Shown: piece by piece, positions 52,852-63,612 of the stretch
Position numbering within the stretch: the first letter of the stretch is position 1
Layout: every line of letters begins with the position of its first letter
Origin: Pseudomonas sediminis
GTDB taxonomy: Bacteria; Pseudomonadota; Gammaproteobacteria; Pseudomonadales; Pseudomonadaceae
Length of the DNA: 64,000 bases
NCBI RefSeq assembly: GCF_002741105.1
Contig: NZ_NIQU01000004.1
Span: forward strand, 168,405-232,404
Reading direction: 5' to 3'
The notes under the pieces: model-generated
The model's input: only the letters and a program-made list of their open reading frames with translations
What the model was told of the DNA's origin: nothing
Database searches by the model: none
Made by a program: the position numbers and the translations under genes

Positions 52852-54528
52852 TTAGTGATCCAGCGCCTTGTACTTCTCGCGCAGGTGGTTACGGATATAG
52901 ACCGCGGTCAGGTTGAGCAGGGCGATGACGATCACCAGCAGCAACGCCGTGGCGTAAACCAGCGGGCGCGCAGCCTCGACGTTGGGGCTCTGGAAGCCGA
53001 CGTCGTAGATGTGGAAGCCCAGGTGCATGATCTTCTGATCCAGGTGCAGGTACGGGTAGTTGCCGTTGAGCGGCAGGGTCGGTGCCAGTTTCACCACCCC
53101 CACCAGCATCAGCGGCGCCACCTCACCAGCGGCACGTGCCACGGCCAGGATCAGGCCGGTCATCATCGCCGGACTGGCCATCGGGATGACCACCTTCCAC
53201 AGCGTCTCGGCCTTGGTCGCGCCAAGCGCCAGCGAACCTTCACGCACCGCACGCGGAATCCGCGCCAGGCCTTCCTCGGTGGCGACGATGACCACCGGCA
53301 GGGTAAGGATTGCCAAGGTCAACGAGGCCCACATCAGGCCCGGGGTGCCGAAGGTCGGCGCCGGTGCGGACTCGGGGAAGAACAGCTGGTCGATCGAGCC
53401 GCCCAGCACGTAGACGAAGAAGCCGAGACCGAATACGCCGTAGACGATCGAGGGCACGCCGGCCAGGTTGTTCACCGCGATGCGGATCACCCGGGTCAGT
53501 GCCCCCTGATGCGCGTATTCACGCAGGTACACTGCGGCGATCACGCCGAACGGGGTGACGATCACCGCCATCAGCATGACCATCAGCACGGTGCCGAAGA
53601 TGGCCGGGAAGATACCGCCTTCGGTGTTGGCCTCACGCGGTTCGTCACTGACGAATTCCCACAGCTTCATGGCGTAGAAGCCGAGCTTGTCGACCGTGCC
53701 CATGGCGTTCGGGCGGAAGGCGCGGACGATCTTGCCCAGTTCGATTTCAGTCTGACGACCATCGCTGGCGCTCAGGGTGACACTGTCACGGTTGATCTGC
53801 TGGGTCAGTGCCACCATGCGTTCTTCGAGCACCTTGTACTCGGCGTTCAGCGCATCGCGGCGAGCGTCCATGTCAGCTTGCGCGGCGTCATCCAGCTTGC
53901 CCTGCAACTGCAGTTTGCGGCCTTCCAGACGGATGCGCTCGAGGCTGTGGTTGATGCGGCCGATGTCTTTCTTCTCCAGGCGCACCAGTTGCGCATGCAG
54001 ATCATCGACGCGATCCAGACGCTCTTGCAACGCAGCCCAGGCCGCATCACCCTCGGCGACTACCTGACCGCTTTCCTTGACGTTGACCAGGTTGCCGTAG
54101 AAGTTGCCCCATTCGCGACGCTCCAGCACCGTAATGCCCGCTGGCTTGCGCGGGTTGCTCAGCCACTCGCCGACCACCCAGGTGAAGTCGGCGCCGAACA
54201 GCTCGCGGTTACCCACTTTCATCAGCTCGCGGGTCATGAATTCGCCGCCCTCTTCGGCGACCGGCAGGCCTGCGGCCGCGAGACGAGCGCGCGGTACTTC
54301 CTCGACCTGCACTACCTCACCCAGCATCACCCGCGCTTCCTGACCAGGCACCTGGTAGTCGGCTTCGAGGATGTCGGCCGGCCAGAAGTGGCCCAGGCCA
54401 CGAGAGGCGATCACCGCCAGCAGACCCAGGGTCATGATGATGGCGATGGCAACCGCGCCACCGCTCATCCACACGCCCGGGGCGCCGCTCTTGTACCAGG
54501 ATTTCAGGTTGTTCTGTTTCACGGACAT
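52852..54528 (-). CDS. pstA: PstA, phosphate ABC transporter permease (extended form)
   Basis: 558 residues, much longer than the roughly 290 of E. coli PstA. After the first helix (about 19-40) comes a long periplasmic insertion with a coiled coil (RLDRVDDLHAQLVRLEKKDI). The C-terminal permease core (about 315-545) has the EAA-type loop (REGSLALGATKAETLWKVVI). Long PstA forms are usual in pseudomonads. Confidence 0.93.
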   Translation of the reverse strand: MSVKQNNLKSWYKSGAPGVWMSGGAVAIAIIMTLGLLAVIASRGLGHFWPADILEADYQVPGQEARVMLGEVVQVEEVPRARLAAAGLPVAEEGGEFMTRELMKVGNRELFGADFTWVVGEWLSNPRKPAGITVLERREWGNFYGNLVNVKESGQVVAEGDAAWAALQERLDRVDDLHAQLVRLEKKDIGRINHSLERIRLEGRKLQLQGKLDDAAQADMDARRDALNAEYKVLEERMVALTQQINRDSVTLSASDGRQTEIELGKIVRAFRPNAMGTVDKLGFYAMKLWEFVSDEPREANTEGGIFPAIFGTVLMVMLMAVIVTPFGVIAAVYLREYAHQGALTRVIRIAVNNLAGVPSIVYGVFGLGFFVYVLGGSIDQLFFPESAPAPTFGTPGLMWASLTLAILTLPVVIVATEEGLARIPRAVREGSLALGATKAETLWKVVIPMASPAMMTGLILAVARAAGEVAPLMLVGVVKLAPTLPLNGNYPYLHLDQKIMHLGFHIYDVGFQSPNVEAARPLVYATALLLVIVIALLNLTAVYIRNHLREKYKALDH

Positions 54529-54543
54529 ATACCTTCCAAAACC

Positions 54544-56829
54544 TTAGAGCGACGAATACTTGGTGCGCAGACGCTGACGAATCAGCTCGGCCAGGGTGTT
54601 CATCACGAAGGTGAACATCAGCAACACCAGCGCGGCGAGGAACAGCACGCGATAGTGGGTACCGCCGACTTCCGACTCGGGCATTTCCACCGCCACGTTG
54701 GCCGCCAGGGTGCGCATGCCTTCGAAGATGTTCATGTCCATGATCGGTGTATTACCGGTGGCCATCAGCACGATCATGGTCTCGCCGACGGCGCGGCCCA
54801 TGCCGATCATCAGTGCCGAGAAGATGCCTGGGCTGGCGGTGAGGATCACCACACGGGTCAGGGTCTGCCAGGGCGTGGCACCCAGAGCCAGGGAGCCGAA
54901 GGTCAGGCTTTTGGGGACGCTGAACACGGCGTCTTCGGCAATCGAATAGATGTTCGGGATTACCGCGAAGCCCATCGCCAGGCCGACGATCAGGGCGTTG
55001 CGCTGGTCGAAAGGGATGCCCAGGTCGTTGGACAGCCACAGGCGCATGTTGCCACCGAATAGCCAGTTTTCCAGATGACCACTGATGCCGATGGAGAACC
55101 ACCCCACGGCAATCACGACCGGAATCAGCAGCGCCGCTTCCCAGCCCTCGGGAACGCGATGGCGGATGGACTCAGGCAGCTTGGTCCAGAGGAAACCGAA
55201 CAGCAGAATGCCTATCGGCGTCAGCAGCAACAGGCTGAAGATGCCGGGTAAGTGGTTCTCCAGAAACGGCGCGAGGAACAGGCCGGCGAAGAAGCCAAGA
55301 ATCACCGTCGGCAGCGCCTCCATCAGCTCAATCACCGGCTTGACCTTGGTGCGCATGCGCGGCGCCATGAAGTAGGCGGTGTAGATCGCTGCAGCCACGG
55401 CCAGAGGGGCCGCCAGGAGCATGGCGTAGAACGCTGCCTTGAGCGTACCGAAGGCCAGCGGCGAGAGGCTCAGCTTGGCTTCGAAGTCGGTGTTGGCCGA
55501 GGTCGACTGCCAGACGTAGTCAGGCTCGGGGTAGCTTTCGTACCAGACCTTGCCCCACAGCGAACTCCAGGAGATTTCCGGGTGCGGGTTGTCGACCAGG
55601 AAACGCTGCAGCTTGCCATCCGACTCCACCAGCACACGACTGGCGCGTGGCGACAGAGCAGCGATGGCGCTGCCTTCGGCGACCTGCTGCTTGAGCAGGG
55701 TGCGGTGCGCTGTGCTATGGAAAATGCCCAGGCGGCCGTCGGCATCCAGCGCCATGAAGCCCTTGCGGCGCTCCTCGGGCAGAATCTGAGTGATCGCGCT
55801 GCTGCCCAGCTGGAAGCTGCGGATCGACTGGAAAGTGGACTTGCCGTCCTTGTCACGCACCATAAACCACTGCTGGATGCCGCCCTTGGCGTCACCGATC
55901 ATGATCGAGATACCGCCGAGCAGGCTGGTGGCGCTAGTCACACTGTTGGAAGCATCCTTGAGCAGCTCGTAACGACCATTGAGGCTACGCTTGCGCAGGT
56001 CGAAAACGTCGGCACTGGAGCTGCCGTTGAATACGTACAACCACATCTGGCGCGGGTCGAGAATCAGCTGGCTGATCGGCTCACCGATCTGCGGCAGGTT
56101 GATGCGCTCCTCGCTGACGCTCACCTCGCCGGTGAACAGGTTCTCTTCACGGCTCAGGCTGATCAGGTGCAGCTCATTGCCGGTGGAGCCGGCCAGCATC
56201 AGCGTACCGCTGTTGAGGTTGATGGCGATGTGCTCGAGTGGTCGGCCTTGCGGATCGACCTCGATCGCTGCCTCACCGTAGGGGTACTCGATCTGTGGTG
56301 CGATCGTGCGCACGTTGTCCGGGTAGCTGATCTTGTAGTTGTGCTGAATGATCAGCACCTGGCCGTTGGACAGGCCCAGTACCACGCGGCGCGTGCCTGG
56401 CTGATCCTGGCTGACGGAGGCAACCGAAACACCCTGCGGCAACGGCAGCTGCAGACGCTGCAGGGCTTCGCCGGTCTTGAGTTCGAAGAACTGCACGGCA
56501 CCGGAAGCGTCCAGGCGCATGGCCACCTGGTTCTGTTCCTCGATGGCCAGCATCAACGGCGCTTGCGCCTCAGCCAGCCAGGCCGGTTGCTGAGCCTGGC
56601 GAGAGGTCAGTTCAGCGCCCTGGAACATGGGCAGCACAACGTGGGCGAGATAGAAGAAGATCAGGGTGATGGCGCCCAGAACCGCCAGACCACCGATGGA
56701 GACATACCAACGCGCCATACGATCCTTCAACGCGCGCATACGGCGCTTGCGTTGCAGGGCAGGCGTATTGAAGTCGATCCCTAGCGGATTCTGCGAACGG
56801 TTCATGGATTCGTTTGCCAAGTCATTCAT
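54544..56829 (-). CDS. pstC: PstC, phosphate ABC transporter permease (extended form)
   Basis: 761 residues from the ATG at 56829; an in-frame ATG at 56808 is possible. After a first helix (about 42-65) there is a periplasmic beta-rich insertion of roughly 400 residues, like a propeller. The permease core is at about 460-755, with the EAA-type motif (LTFGSLALGATPWQTLTRVV). E. coli PstC is about 319 residues, so most of the protein is the insertion. The function of the insertion is unknown. A PhoB-type box lies about 70 bp upstream. Confidence 0.92.
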   Translation of the reverse strand: MNDLANESMNRSQNPLGIDFNTPALQRKRRMRALKDRMARWYVSIGGLAVLGAITLIFFYLAHVVLPMFQGAELTSRQAQQPAWLAEAQAPLMLAIEEQNQVAMRLDASGAVQFFELKTGEALQRLQLPLPQGVSVASVSQDQPGTRRVVLGLSNGQVLIIQHNYKISYPDNVRTIAPQIEYPYGEAAIEVDPQGRPLEHIAINLNSGTLMLAGSTGNELHLISLSREENLFTGEVSVSEERINLPQIGEPISQLILDPRQMWLYVFNGSSSADVFDLRKRSLNGRYELLKDASNSVTSATSLLGGISIMIGDAKGGIQQWFMVRDKDGKSTFQSIRSFQLGSSAITQILPEERRKGFMALDADGRLGIFHSTAHRTLLKQQVAEGSAIAALSPRASRVLVESDGKLQRFLVDNPHPEISWSSLWGKVWYESYPEPDYVWQSTSANTDFEAKLSLSPLAFGTLKAAFYAMLLAAPLAVAAAIYTAYFMAPRMRTKVKPVIELMEALPTVILGFFAGLFLAPFLENHLPGIFSLLLLTPIGILLFGFLWTKLPESIRHRVPEGWEAALLIPVVIAVGWFSIGISGHLENWLFGGNMRLWLSNDLGIPFDQRNALIVGLAMGFAVIPNIYSIAEDAVFSVPKSLTFGSLALGATPWQTLTRVVILTASPGIFSALMIGMGRAVGETMIVLMATGNTPIMDMNIFEGMRTLAANVAVEMPESEVGGTHYRVLFLAALVLLMFTFVMNTLAELIRQRLRTKYSSL

Positions 56830-56900
56830 GCGAGAAGTCTCTGCGCGAGCTTGATTGCAGCGCATACGGCTGCCCAGGCTTGTCAATTTAGCGAGCTTGT

Positions 56901-56918
56901 GTGACAGAAAGATTACAG
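56901..56918 (-). promoter_or_regulatory. pstC: Pho box upstream of pstC
   Basis: Minus-strand CTGTAATCTTTCTGTCAC fits the two 7-bp PhoB repeats (CTGTNAN-N4-CTGTCAN). It suggests that pstCAB-phoU has its own phosphate-starvation promoter in addition to that of pstS. Confidence 0.7.
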
Positions 56919-56932
56919 CCTGCTGACATGAC

Positions 56933-56964
56933 GAAGCCCGCCACCCATAAGGTGGCGGGTTCGT
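56933..56964 (-). terminator. Hairpin between pstS and pstC
   Basis: ACGAACCCGCCACC / GGTGGCGGGCTTCGT stem with a 5-base loop. The U-run is weak (CTTCGTC), so it may only partly stop the abundant pstS transcript or protect its 3' end. Confidence 0.6.
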
Positions 56965-57007
56965 CGAATGGCCTGGCTACCAGAGCCAGGCCATCACACT
57001 GGAAGCC

Positions 57008-57976
57008 TTACAGGCCCAGTTCCTTCATCGCTTTTTCGGCTACCTTGGACGGCAGCGGGATGTAACCGTCTTTCATCACGACGTCCTGGCCCTGCTTGGA
57101 CAGCACCAGCTTGATGAACTCGGCATCCAGCGGGCTCAGCGGCTGGTTCGGCGCCTTGTTCACGTAGACGTAGAAGAAGCGGGCCAGCGGGAACTTGCCA
57201 GCCAGGGCGTTTTCTTCCGAGGCTTCGAAGGCTTCACCGCCCTTCTTGGACAGCGGTACGGCGCGAACGCTGGAGGTACGGTAGCCAATACCCGAGTAGC
57301 CAATGGCGTTCAGGGTGCTGGAGATCGACTGAACCACAGAAGCCGAACCCGGCTGCTCGTTGACGTTGGATTTGAAGTCGCCTTTGCACAGGGCTTCTTC
57401 CTTGAAGTATCCGTAGGTGCCGGATACCGAGTTACGACCGAACAGCTGCAGCGGCTTGCTCGCCCACTCGCCGGTCAGACCGAGATCACCCCAGGTCTTG
57501 ATGTCCTTGTCATTACCGCACAGGCGGGTGCTGGAGAAGATCGCGTCGACCTGCTCGATCGACAGCGACTTGATCGGGTTGTCCTTGTGCACGAACACCG
57601 CCAGGGCGTCGATGGCAACCGGAACGGCGGTCGGCTTGTAGCCGTACTTCTCTTCGAAGGCCTGGATTTCGCTGTCCTTCATAGGACGGCTCATCGGACC
57701 CATGTTGGCGGTGCCTTCGGTCAGCGCGGGTGGCGCAGTGGAGGAACCAGCGGCCTGGATCTGGATGTTCACGTTGGGGTAGTTCTTCTTGAACTCTTCT
57801 GCCCACAGGGTCATCAGGTTGGCCAGCGAATCGGAACCGACGCTGGACAGGTTGCCCGACACACCGGAAGTCTTTTCGTAGTTCGGCAGAGCCGGGTCGA
57901 CGGCGGCTACAGCAGATACGGCGCTTACGCCAGCGGCGGCGAAAGTCAGGGCCGCCATCAAACGCTTCAGTTTCAT
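57008..57976 (-). CDS. pstS: PstS, periplasmic phosphate-binding protein
   Basis: 322 residues with a signal peptide ([20 protein letters not shown]). Phosphate-binding loops [14 protein letters not shown] and [20 protein letters not shown] are present, then [15 protein letters not shown]. This is the long DING-like PstS class of Pseudomonas. AGGAGC precedes the start. It delivers phosphate to PstC-PstA and is controlled by a Pho box. Confidence 0.95.
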   Translation of the reverse strand: MKLKRLMAALTFAAAGVSAVSAVAAVDPALPNYEKTSGVSGNLSSVGSDSLANLMTLWAEEFKKNYPNVNIQIQAAGSSTAPPALTEGTANMGPMSRPMKDSEIQAFEEKYGYKPTAVPVAIDALAVFVHKDNPIKSLSIEQVDAIFSSTRLCGNDKDIKTWGDLGLTGEWASKPLQLFGRNSVSGTYGYFKEEALCKGDFKSNVNEQPGSASVVQSISSTLNAIGYSGIGYRTSSVRAVPLSKKGGEAFEASEENALAGKFPLARFFYVYVNKAPNQPLSPLDAEFIKLVLSKQGQDVVMKDGYIPLPSKVAEKAMKELGL

Positions 57977-58044
57977 GCCTTGCTCCTAGCAGGATAGTGT
58001 TGGATGGAACGGGCCCAAGTATCTGCAGGCCACATGACCACTCT

Positions 58045-58062
58045 ATGAAACGAATGTGACAG
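58045..58062 (-). promoter_or_regulatory. pstS: Pho box upstream of pstS
   Basis: Minus-strand CTGTCACATTCGTTTCAT shows two 7-bp half-sites 4 bp apart, the first perfect and the second less so. It lies about 70 bp before the pstS ATG, a normal PhoB distance. Confidence 0.68.
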
Positions 58063-58198
58063 TTAAATGAATGTCGACGGCTTTCGAGGGCGGCAGAGAG
58101 AAAGCGCTTCGGATGGTTTGTGGGAAGTGGGTGATGCCGGGCTAGCAAATAAGTGTGTGCTTTCGGTGCTGGCACTATCCGTTGGCGCGTCGTCTGAA

Positions 58199-58745
58199 GG
58201 TTTAGGTTTCGCCCCTTACGGGCGAGTCACTTTCTCTTGCTTGCCCAAGAGAAAGTAACCAAAGAGAAGGGCACCCCGACATCCGGCCCCGGCTGCGCCG
58301 GGGTTCCCTCGCTCCATCACCACTCCAGGGGCACGCCACGAAGGGCCATCCCTGGCCCATCGTGGCTCTCGCGACATCCATGTCGCTCAACCCCTTCCAC
58401 GGTGATTCCACTCGGCCTCCTGAAGGGGGCTTGGGCGTCGTCTGTGAGATCGCACTTCAAGAGCAAAAGCCAAACGCTACCGACTTTGATCTTCCGGAGA
58501 TTTCGCAAGCTCGCGGTCCAGTCCCTTCAGGAGGCCGAGCGGAGGTGTTGCGTAGGGGGACGAGCCGCATGGATGCGGCGAGAGGCTTAAAGGGCCAGGG
58601 ATGGCCCTTGTAAGCCGGCCCCCGGAGTGACGCCGGAACGAGGGAAGTTTCGCGTAGCGAAACCCGGATGTCGGGGTGCCCTTCTTTGGCACACCTTTCT
58701 TGGGCAAGCAAGAAAGGTGTGGCGCCCGTAAGGGGCGCAACCTAA
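58199..58745. repeat. Large imperfect inverted repeat element, about 547 bp
   Basis: The left arm (about 58199-58428) and right arm (about 58523-58745) are imperfect complements along their whole length, with a centre of about 94 bp. Matching blocks include the outer GCCCCTTACGGGCG segment, CTTGCTTGCCCAAGA, GGGCACCCCGACATCCGG, GGGCCATCCCTGGCCC and CGGCCTCCTGAAGGG. Each arm holds its own small hairpin at the same place (CCCCGG-CTG-CGCCGGGG on the left, GTTTCGC-TAC-GCGAAAC when the right arm is complemented). Short frames across it (for example 58237-58590) are symmetric by-products, not genes. It fills most of the 894-bp gap between pstS and the DUF2383 gene. Confidence 0.8.
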
Positions 58746-58814
58746 ACGCTCAGAGGACTCGGTAACGGATAGTGCTAAGCCAGTGAGCAATACGCGCCCC
58801 GGCCTGCCCAGCCC

Positions 58815-58855
58815 CAATAAAAAGCCCCCACACGCAATGCGTGCAGGGGCTCGTA
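58815..58855 (-). terminator. Terminator after the DUF2383-type gene
   Basis: Minus-strand GAGCCCCTGCACGC-ATT-GCGTGTGGGGGCTTTTTATT: long stem with a U-run. Confidence 0.88.
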
Positions 58856-58870
58856 ACAGCGCCGCAGTGA

Positions 58871-59305
58871 TTACTGCATATTCTGCTTCAGCGCGCGCAT
58901 ACGGTCGTGGCAAGCCCGCACCTTGGGCATCTCCACGGCCAACAGGACACGGACGTCATTGTCCGCGCTTTCCAGCGCATCTTCGAAGGCATGCAGAATG
59001 CGGTCTTCCGCCTCCTCCAACTGCGCAACGTAGGTGGCATCTTCATCCTTGGCCAGGGTCGCGCGGGTGTCGGCGTAGAACTGGCGCAGCTTGCCCAGCA
59101 TGGTGCCGCCAGACGCCGGCTCGCTCTGGTTGGCCGCAACCTTGACGCTCAGCGCGTCGATCACTTCAGTCTTGGCACGCACCATGTCGCGGAACAGCGC
59201 CTGCAGGCGGATGTCCTTGACCTCTTCGTGGGCATGCTCATAGAAGCGCTTGCCGTCACGGGTGATTTCGATCAGTTCATTGAGTTGTGCGGTCTTGCTG
59301 CTCAT
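58871..59305 (-). CDS. DUF2383-type ferritin-like stress protein
   Basis: 144 residues from the ATG at 59305, preceded by AAGGAGAG. All helical: LNELIEITRDGKRFYEHAHE, RLQALFRDMVRAKTEVIDAL, EAEDRILHAFEDALESADND. This is the pattern of PA2169/DUF2383 ferritin-like proteins. The biochemical role is unknown. The longer frame to 59401 has no ribosome site. Confidence 0.75.
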   Translation of the reverse strand: MSSKTAQLNELIEITRDGKRFYEHAHEEVKDIRLQALFRDMVRAKTEVIDALSVKVAANQSEPASGGTMLGKLRQFYADTRATLAKDEDATYVAQLEEAEDRILHAFEDALESADNDVRVLLAVEMPKVRACHDRMRALKQNMQ

Positions 59306-59372
59306 GGATTCTCTCCTTGGCAATGGGACTTGCGGGTTGATGGCCATTCCAATGGCCGGGTTTACTTGGAAT

Positions 59373-60203
59373 TCAACTGCTGATGCGCAGGGCGTCGGCA
59401 TCGACCCCCTTCACACCACGAATGTTGCGGGCGATCTCGACCGCCAGACGCTTCTCGGCGCTGCTCAGCACGCTGCCGCGCAGGCTTACCAGGCCATCGT
59501 CGGTATTCACCGAGATGTTCAGCGCATCCAGGTTGCGGCTGTAGAGGAAGCTGGCCTTGACCTTGCTGGTGATCCAGCCGTCGCTGATGTTCTCGCGCGC
59601 CTCATCGAGGGTGGTTTGCACTTCGCTACTGCTGCTGTCCGCGGTGCTGATGCTGAGGTGGTTGAACACCTCGCGTACGCCATCGGTGTTGGCTGCCAGC
59701 TGGCCTGCCAGCTCCTTGGCCGCCGGGGTTTGCGCATGACCACTGAGGGTGATGTTGCCGGTTTCGCTCTTGACCTGAATATCCAGGCCGCGAGTGTTGC
59801 TGTTCCACAGCAACTTTGACTTCACCGTGGCAGCGAGGCTGGCGTCTTCCAGACGCTGAACCAGGCCGGGGGGATTACCTTCGGTGGCGTCGTCACTGAC
59901 TTCGATGCGATTGTCCACCGCGTCGATGCCCTCTATGCTCAGCGCCACTTGCTCGGCCAGTTCCTTCTGGACCTCGCTTTCGACCTTGCCGCCAAGGGTG
60001 GCCTTGCCATCCTCCACTGCTATATCGAGCTTGAATGGATTTAGATGCCGATTGAGCGCGAAGGCTGTCCAGATAGAGCCCTCCTGGCGTGCAGCATCCA
60101 ACTGCGCTGACAGCTGCCCTTCGGCCGCATGGCTGGCCACGGGCGTCAGACCGAGCATCAGCGCGGTGCTGGCGGCCAGCAACCATGGTTTGAACGGGGG
60201 CAT
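59373..60203 (-). CDS. BON-domain periplasmic protein
   Basis: 276 residues from the ATG at 60203 with AGGAGT upstream. A signal peptide (PPFKPWLLAASTALMLGLTPVASHA) precedes three BON-like domains at about 40-100, 115-180 and 200-270. They are marked by LDIAVEDGKATLGGKVESEV, LDIQVKSETGNITLSGHAQT and LNISVNTDDGLVSLRGSVLS. BON proteins such as OsmY bind envelope lipids and respond to stress. Confidence 0.88.
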   Translation of the reverse strand: MPPFKPWLLAASTALMLGLTPVASHAAEGQLSAQLDAARQEGSIWTAFALNRHLNPFKLDIAVEDGKATLGGKVESEVQKELAEQVALSIEGIDAVDNRIEVSDDATEGNPPGLVQRLEDASLAATVKSKLLWNSNTRGLDIQVKSETGNITLSGHAQTPAAKELAGQLAANTDGVREVFNHLSISTADSSSSEVQTTLDEARENISDGWITSKVKASFLYSRNLDALNISVNTDDGLVSLRGSVLSSAEKRLAVEIARNIRGVKGVDADALRISS

Positions 60204-60308
60204 GAGTTCACTCCTGTTCGTGAGACGATATAAGGAATATCGCAAGCCCCGTGCCAGCCAATAAAAAACAAAATACCCTTTAAAAACAAATAGTTAATTC
60301 AAGTAAAG

Positions 60309-60372
60309 GCACCCTGCCTGCATGCAGGGTGCAGCATTAGCCTAGTTGGGCCGTGCAACTTGCACGGTTTTT
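60309..60372 (+). other. Two hairpins ending in a terminator upstream of algB, possible small RNA or leader
   Basis: GCACCCTGCCTGCATGCAGGGTGC at 60309-60332 is a perfect stem. About 18 bp later CCGTGCAACTTGCACGG at 60351-60367 is followed by TTTTTA, a terminator shape on the plus strand. No plus-strand gene precedes it; the BON gene is on the other strand. It could be a short sRNA of about 65 nt or an attenuator in the algB leader. No promoter was clearly identified in the AT-rich stretch before it. Confidence 0.45.
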
Positions 60373-60413
60373 ACCTGACTAAGCTGCATTGACCAGTCAG
60401 ACGGAGCACATAC

Positions 60414-61766
<1,353 letters not shown>

Positions 61767-61779
61767 ACACGGGATTTCC

Positions 61780-63576
61780 ATGAAGCTGTCGATGAAGCTT
61801 CGCACGCGTCTGTTCCTTAGCATCTCCGCACTGATCACTGTAGCGCTGCTGGGTCTGTTAGTCGGGCTGTTCAGCGTGACGCAGATGGCGCGCAGCCAGA
61901 GCGACCTGATCCAACGCGGCTTCGATGCCGTACAGATCGGCCAGAAACTGCGTCAGCACCTGGGCGATGAACTGGTCGTACTGATCGATGAGCAACCTGA
62001 CCCGCAGCGCCTCGAAGCCATTCGCCAGTCATTCCGCGCCACCTTCGAAGAAGGAATCAACGCCAACCTCGGCGCCGACTACATACGTGGCCTGGAGCAA
62101 GCTGCGGCGCTTTACGATGAGATGGAAAAGGCCGCCAGCAACGGCACCCCACCTGGTGAAGTGCCCCATAACTTGGGCCCCTACAAGCCCTTCACCGAAG
62201 CCTTCCAGCGCCTGCGCGATCACCTGCTGGACCAGCAGGATCAGGTCGTGCAATGGGTTATCGCCGCCGAGAGCAAGGCCAGCGAGCGCTCCCAGTTGAT
62301 CGCCGGCTTGCTGGTGCTGATCGGCCTGGCAGTGCTGGCCATAGGTGTACTCACCGCCAACGGTATCGCGCGCCGCTTCGGCGGCCCCATCGACATGCTG
62401 GCACGAGCCGCCGACCAGATTGGCCAGGGTCGCTACGATGTGGTGCTACCCGTCTCGCCGGTGCTGGAACTGGCAGTGCTGAGCCGCCGCTTCGGCCTGA
62501 TGACCGAAGCCCTCCGTGAATACCATTCGAGCAATCTCAACCAGCTGCTCAGTAGCGAAGGCCGTCTCAAGGCGGTGCTCGACAGCATCGATGACGGTCT
62601 GATCATCCTCGACGCCGAAGGCAATATCGAGCACGCCAATCCCGTGGCGCTGCGCCAGCTGTCTCAGCAAGCCGACATCCAGGGCCAGCCGATTGGCCCG
62701 TTATTGCCCGATCATGCTGTGGACGAAGCGCTGCGTCAGGTACTGGCAGGCGAACCGCTGCAGGAGCCACCGGCCGACCTGCAGATCGAACGGGACGGCG
62801 AGACCCGTGTGCTGGCCTGGGCCCTGACACCGGTGCAGGTGCGCGAAGGTAGCAGCCAGGGCGCCGTGATGGTGCTGCGAGACGTCACCAAGCAACGCGC
62901 CTTCGACCGAGTGCGCAGCGAGTTCATCCTGCGCGCATCCCACGAGCTGCGCACGCCGATTACCGGTATGCATATGGCTTTCAGCCTGCTGCGCGAACGT
63001 CTTTCACTGCCCGCAGGTGGACGCGAGCAGGAGCTGATGCGCACCGTCGACGAAGAGATGCACCGCCTGGTGCAATTGATCGACGATCTGCTCAACTTCT
63101 CGCGCTACCAGAACGGCGTACAGACCTTGCAGCGCCGCCCCTGCGACCTCGGCGAAATGATCCAGCAGCTCTCTCAGCGCTTTACCGAGAGGGCTGCAGA
63201 ACGCGAGGTGACGGTGGTCTGCGAAGCCCACGATCCGCTGCCGCAGCTTGAACTCGACCCAGCGCAACTGCAGCGACTGCTCGACAACCTGACCGACAAC
63301 GCCCTGCGCTACAGCAACCCGGGCGACACGATACGACTACAGGCACGCCGCCATGGCGAGCAGGTGATCGTCAGCGTGCAGGACGAAGGTGAAGGCATCC
63401 CGTTCGAACACCAGGCGCGGATCTTCGAACCCTTCGTTCAGGTCGGCAGGCGCAAGGGTGGCGTTGGCCTAGGCCTGGCGCTGGCGAGGGAGATCGTGCA
63501 GTTGCATGGCGGCCAACTACGGGTTCACTCTCGCCCTGGCGAAGGCGCCAACTTCTATTTCAGCCTACCGATCTGA
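61780..63576 (+). CDS. kinB: KinB, sensor histidine kinase
   Basis: 598 residues. TM1 (about 13-33), a periplasmic helical domain to about 165, TM2 (about 172-192), then HAMP, PAS (about 255-360) and HisKA with ASHELRTPITGMH carrying the phosphorylated His. The ATPase domain has DNLTDNALRYS, DEGEGIPFEHQ and GVGLGLALAREI. It phosphorylates and dephosphorylates AlgB. Confidence 0.96.
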   Translation: MKLSMKLRTRLFLSISALITVALLGLLVGLFSVTQMARSQSDLIQRGFDAVQIGQKLRQHLGDELVVLIDEQPDPQRLEAIRQSFRATFEEGINANLGADYIRGLEQAAALYDEMEKAASNGTPPGEVPHNLGPYKPFTEAFQRLRDHLLDQQDQVVQWVIAAESKASERSQLIAGLLVLIGLAVLAIGVLTANGIARRFGGPIDMLARAADQIGQGRYDVVLPVSPVLELAVLSRRFGLMTEALREYHSSNLNQLLSSEGRLKAVLDSIDDGLIILDAEGNIEHANPVALRQLSQQADIQGQPIGPLLPDHAVDEALRQVLAGEPLQEPPADLQIERDGETRVLAWALTPVQVREGSSQGAVMVLRDVTKQRAFDRVRSEFILRASHELRTPITGMHMAFSLLRERLSLPAGGREQELMRTVDEEMHRLVQLIDDLLNFSRYQNGVQTLQRRPCDLGEMIQQLSQRFTERAAEREVTVVCEAHDPLPQLELDPAQLQRLLDNLTDNALRYSNPGDTIRLQARRHGEQVIVSVQDEGEGIPFEHQARIFEPFVQVGRRKGGVGLGLALAREIVQLHGGQLRVHSRPGEGANFYFSLPI

Positions 63577-63612
63577 GGCTGGCGAGCAGACGCCGGGCAA
63601 TTCGCTCACAAT

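Noticed and set aside
51946..55062. 1038-codon plus-strand open frame opposite pstB, pstA and the pstC end
   Set aside because: It is antisense to three well-conserved genes. Its His/Gln/Val-rich, low-complexity translation is typical of the shadow of high-GC codons, and it has no recognisable domain.
58237..58711. Short frames such as MLAQEKVTKEKGTPTS on both strands near 58.2-58.7 kb
   Set aside because: They lie wholly inside the large inverted repeat, and both strands give mirror-like peptides, so they are products of the repeat rather than genes.
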